Shown here piece by piece: positions 5,549 through 7,099 of a stretch of 7,099 bases of DNA (position 1 is the stretch's first letter; every line of letters begins with the position of its first letter). The notes beneath the pieces are model-generated. The model did not search any database, was not told the origin of the DNA, and saw nothing but the letters and a program-made list of their open reading frames with translations. The stretch is taken from NCBI GenBank assembly GCA_019352125.1, contig JABBNV010000030.1:425-7523 (forward strand), written 5' to 3'. The position numbers and the translations under genes are program-made. This stretch comes from Acidobacteriota bacterium (GTDB lineage: Bacteria > Actinomycetota > Actinomycetes > Actinomycetales > Micrococcaceae).

Positions 5549-5603
5549 TGAACCCACCTCCTTTGGGCTAAACGGCTACGGTATTTCCGTAACAGGAGGT
5601 TCA
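5549..5603 (-). promoter_or_regulatory. Structured rpsF leader that can mask the ribosome binding site
   Basis: In the transcript, ACCUCCU (5600-5594) is perfectly complementary to AGGAGGU (5562-5556), which is the rpsF Shine-Dalgarno. The alternative outer pairing UGAACC with GGUUCA (5603-5598 with 5554-5549) extends it. Between the arms, UACGG-AAAUA-CCGUA (5591-5577) is a perfect five-bp hairpin followed by GCCG. Autoregulatory rpsF leaders bound by the S6:S18 complex, with a conserved CCG, are known in many bacteria. Identity with that motif is inferred from position and shape. Confidence 0.5.
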
Positions 5604-5652
5604 TTTGCGCGCCTGTGGACTAATGGACGGGAAACCCGACCGGCGTCAGCAC

Positions 5653-5668
5653 AGACTTATCTAGTCTA
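5653..5668 (-). promoter_or_regulatory. Candidate rpsF operon -10 region within an inverted repeat
   Basis: The minus strand reads TAGACTAGATAAGTCT, offering two overlapping TANNNT-like hexamers (TAGACT, TAGATA). The same bases form the inverted repeat AGACT-TATCT-AGTCT (5653-5667). A start here would give a leader of about 110 bases before rpsF. No convincing -35 is seen at 17-18 bases, so this is weak. Confidence 0.25.
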
Positions 5669-5718
5669 CCGCATGTCCTAAGAGGCCCGAACTACTGCTC
5701 ATATGCAAAGATCAGCCC

Positions 5719-6372
5719 ATGAACAATTCACTGAGTCAGCGAGCTAAACGAGCACGCATCCGCTACCTGCTCATGGTGGTTGGCGGACTCTTGGCTTCGG
5801 CCCTCACGGGCACCCTGGGTGAGTGGATTTATGCACCGGCAGTTGGCTGGGCTGCGGCAGCAGGGATCTATAACCTCACCGTCTGGCTGGCTATTGTTCA
5901 CCTGGACAACGCGGAGACTGCACGCCATGCCACTAGCGAGGATCCCCGCCGGTCTACAGCGGACCTACTGATCCTGCTGGCCGCTGTTGGGTCCCTGATT
6001 GCTGTGGTGCTGGTAATGCTTGCTGCAAAAGATGCCCACGGCACCGCCAAATTTTTGCTTGCTCTTCTGGCTCTGGGCAGCACCACCATGTCCTGGCTGT
6101 TGGTTCATACTCTCTTCACTTTGCGCTATGCAGAAATCTACTACGGTGGAGAAACTCCAGGCGGCATTGAATTTAACCAGGAGGAAGGCCCGCAGTACAC
6201 CGATTTTGCCTACATGGCCTTCAGCCTGGGCATGACCTATCAGGTCTCGGATACGGCCATCACTACCCGCACAATGCGCTCGGCAGCCCTTCGCCATTCG
6301 CTACTGGCCTTTGTGTTCGGAACCGGAATCCTGGCCACCACCATCAACCTGGTGGTTTCCCTGGCGCAGTAG
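5719..6372 (+). CDS. DUF1345 family membrane protein
   Basis: A 217-residue polytopic membrane protein of unknown function. Hydrophobic segments lie at about residues 15-33, 39-61, 82-103, 110-134 and 193-215. The family pattern is clear in the second half: HTLFTLRYAEIYY (130-142), GGIEF, then YTDFAYMAFSLGMTYQVSD (160-178) and RSAALRHSLLAFVFGTGILA, ending in an INLVVSL segment. Length and motif order are as expected for the family. The start codon is the first ATG; no strong ribosome binding site is visible (only AAAGATC), so the start is moderately certain. The gene diverges from rpsF and is followed after 43 bases by a second membrane-protein gene on the same strand. No substrate or partner can be inferred. 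Confidence 0.88.
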   Translation: MNNSLSQRAKRARIRYLLMVVGGLLASALTGTLGEWIYAPAVGWAAAAGIYNLTVWLAIVHLDNAETARHATSEDPRRSTADLLILLAAVGSLIAVVLVMLAAKDAHGTAKFLLALLALGSTTMSWLLVHTLFTLRYAEIYYGGETPGGIEFNQEEGPQYTDFAYMAFSLGMTYQVSDTAITTRTMRSAALRHSLLAFVFGTGILATTINLVVSLAQ

Positions 6373-6415
6373 AGAACAATGCGAATTCGCACGGGGCCCG
6401 TTTGGCTTCTGAAGC

Positions 6416-7001
6416 GTGAAGTTCAGGATCCAGGTCTGGCCAATAGTAAGAGAGCAAGGAACCTTGGACGTGGATTTCGAAGCCGATCCGACCGAGCGAC
6501 CGCCATGGGTGCTTGGGTCGATGATTGCGGCCTTGCTAGCTATAGTCCTTCTTTGGCTCTGGGACGGATCAGATGCCGGCGTTGTTCTTCAGATCGGTAC
6601 GTATATTGTCGGGGTCATTGCCGTCGTGCACCTGGCCTCGGCGGCATCAGACCGCTACAGATTTTGGTACTGGGCGTTGATGGTTCTGCTAATAGGTTTG
6701 TTGTCGGTGATTTTTCATCCGCATCCCCCGGTTCAGGTATCCCTAGTCTTAGCCGTGTCTCCTGCTGATGCCCTCTTCGTCGTCGGGCCTAGGTCGCACT
6801 TCAGATTACGCATCCGGAGCGGCCCTTATCTTTTTCTGTCTCGCGGCCGGACCAACGACGGAAATATTCAGATTTACCGGGACGGCGGCGATTCTCACTA
6901 TTGCTTCAGTCCTGGTCTACGTGAGGTGCAACCCCGACCTCGCCACGGCGGCGAACTCCTGGGTCTCGGCGGACCCTTGGGAATCGGGCATCCAAAGCTA
7001 A
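6416..7001 (+). pseudogene. Unrecognised membrane-protein gene, apparently frameshifted near 6787
   Basis: From GTG at 6416 the product begins MKFRIQVWPIVREQG and has hydrophobic segments at about residues 31-48, 55-75, 84-101 and 107-124. After about 6787 this frame loses all hydrophobicity and becomes Arg/Gly-rich to its stop at 7012. In the next frame, blocked by a stop at 6750 but open from there, the sequence resumes a membrane-protein character (GAALIFFCLAAG, then FTGTAAILTIASVLVYVR) and stops at 7001. Removing one base in the GGG at 6785-6787 would give one continuous product of about 194 residues (…FVVGLGRTSD…). No ribosome binding site is seen before the GTG; the GTG 17 codons later, with AAGGA upstream, is an alternative start. 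The family is not recognised. The simplest readings are a recent frameshift or a sequence error. It may be co-transcribed with the DUF1345 gene. Confidence 0.5.
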
Positions 7002-7035
7002 CTAGCCGCTAGTCCGCCCGGCTCAAGCAAGCCGG
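7001..7035. repeat. Short palindromes after the frameshifted gene
   Basis: ACTAGCCGCTAGT (7001-7013) is a perfect odd palindrome overlapping the TAA stop. CCGGCT (7018-7023) and AGCCGG (7030-7035) form a six-bp stem with a six-base loop. No T-run follows, so terminator function is doubtful. Nothing coding is seen from 7002 to the window end. Confidence 0.35.
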
Positions 7036-7073
7036 AAACGAAACACGGAATTGGGCGACCTCGGATGACAACT

Positions 7074-7089
7074 GGCAGCTAGCGCTGCC
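7074..7089. repeat. Perfect hairpin GGCAGC-TAGC-GCTGCC
   Basis: A six-bp perfect stem with a four-base loop at the extreme right of the window. It could belong to a terminator for the plus-strand genes, but the following bases (CGGGGCTATT) give no clear T-tail before the sequence ends. Confidence 0.3.
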
Positions 7090-7099
7090 CGGGGCTATT

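Noticed and set aside
5546..5557. Upstream GTG start for rpsF
   Set aside because: The GTG lies inside the ribosome binding site AAAGGAGGTGG and would add MGSH to the standard S6 N-terminus.
6379..6768. A 129-codon plus-strand frame starting MRIRTG
   Set aside because: Arg/Ser/Cys-rich shadow of the frame beginning at 6416, which encodes several membrane segments.
1..7099. CRISPR array, tRNA, rRNA, insertion sequence or defence system
   Set aside because: No regularly spaced repeats, no tRNA-like T-arm or cloverleaf, no transposase or nuclease frames, and no compositional island were seen.

Overview
The window looks like a chromosomal core region from a moderately GC-rich actinobacterium. 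The best fit is the Micrococcaceae (Arthrobacter and relatives). This rests on gene content (rpsF-ssb-rpsR-rplI followed by dnaB and a DinF-type MATE transporter), on the glycine-rich actinobacterial SSB tail, on a zinc-independent S18, and on TANNNT-type -10 elements including a probable leaderless gene. The genus is an inference; nothing here fixes it.

Layout from left to right. Bases 1-1155 (minus): a MATE-family transporter cut by the window edge. Its 5' end is odd: a well-translated 43-codon frame runs out of frame into the transporter at a G5 run. Bases 1272-2654 (minus): replicative helicase dnaB, intact and intein-free. Bases 2655-3174: a 520-bp divergent intergenic region with a cluster of DnaA-box-like sites, small palindromes, an AT-rich patch and a strong hairpin. 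Bases 3175-3651 (plus): a small membrane-anchored protein with an L7/L12-like C-terminal segment. Bases 3652-3845: convergent intergenic region with a 23-bp perfect inverted repeat and the terminator of the ribosomal-protein operon. Bases 3846-5545 (minus): the rpsF-ssb-rpsR-rplI operon, with a structured leader before rpsF and hairpins between ssb and rpsR. Bases 5719-6372 (plus): a DUF1345 membrane protein. Bases 6416-7001 (plus): an unrecognised membrane-protein gene that appears frameshifted near 6787. Bases 7002-7099: only short palindromes.

Functionally the core is translation plus replication. S6, S18 and L9 are made from the same transcript as SSB, and DnaB lies next to them on the same strand beyond the small plus-strand gene. 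DnaA-like sites upstream of dnaB suggest that the initiator protein may bind there, to regulate dnaB or as a titration site. I saw no tRNA, rRNA, CRISPR array, insertion sequence or defence system. No wholly new system is visible. The points most worth checking are the DnaA-box cluster, the rpsF leader structure, the long perfect inverted repeat, and the two probable frameshifts.
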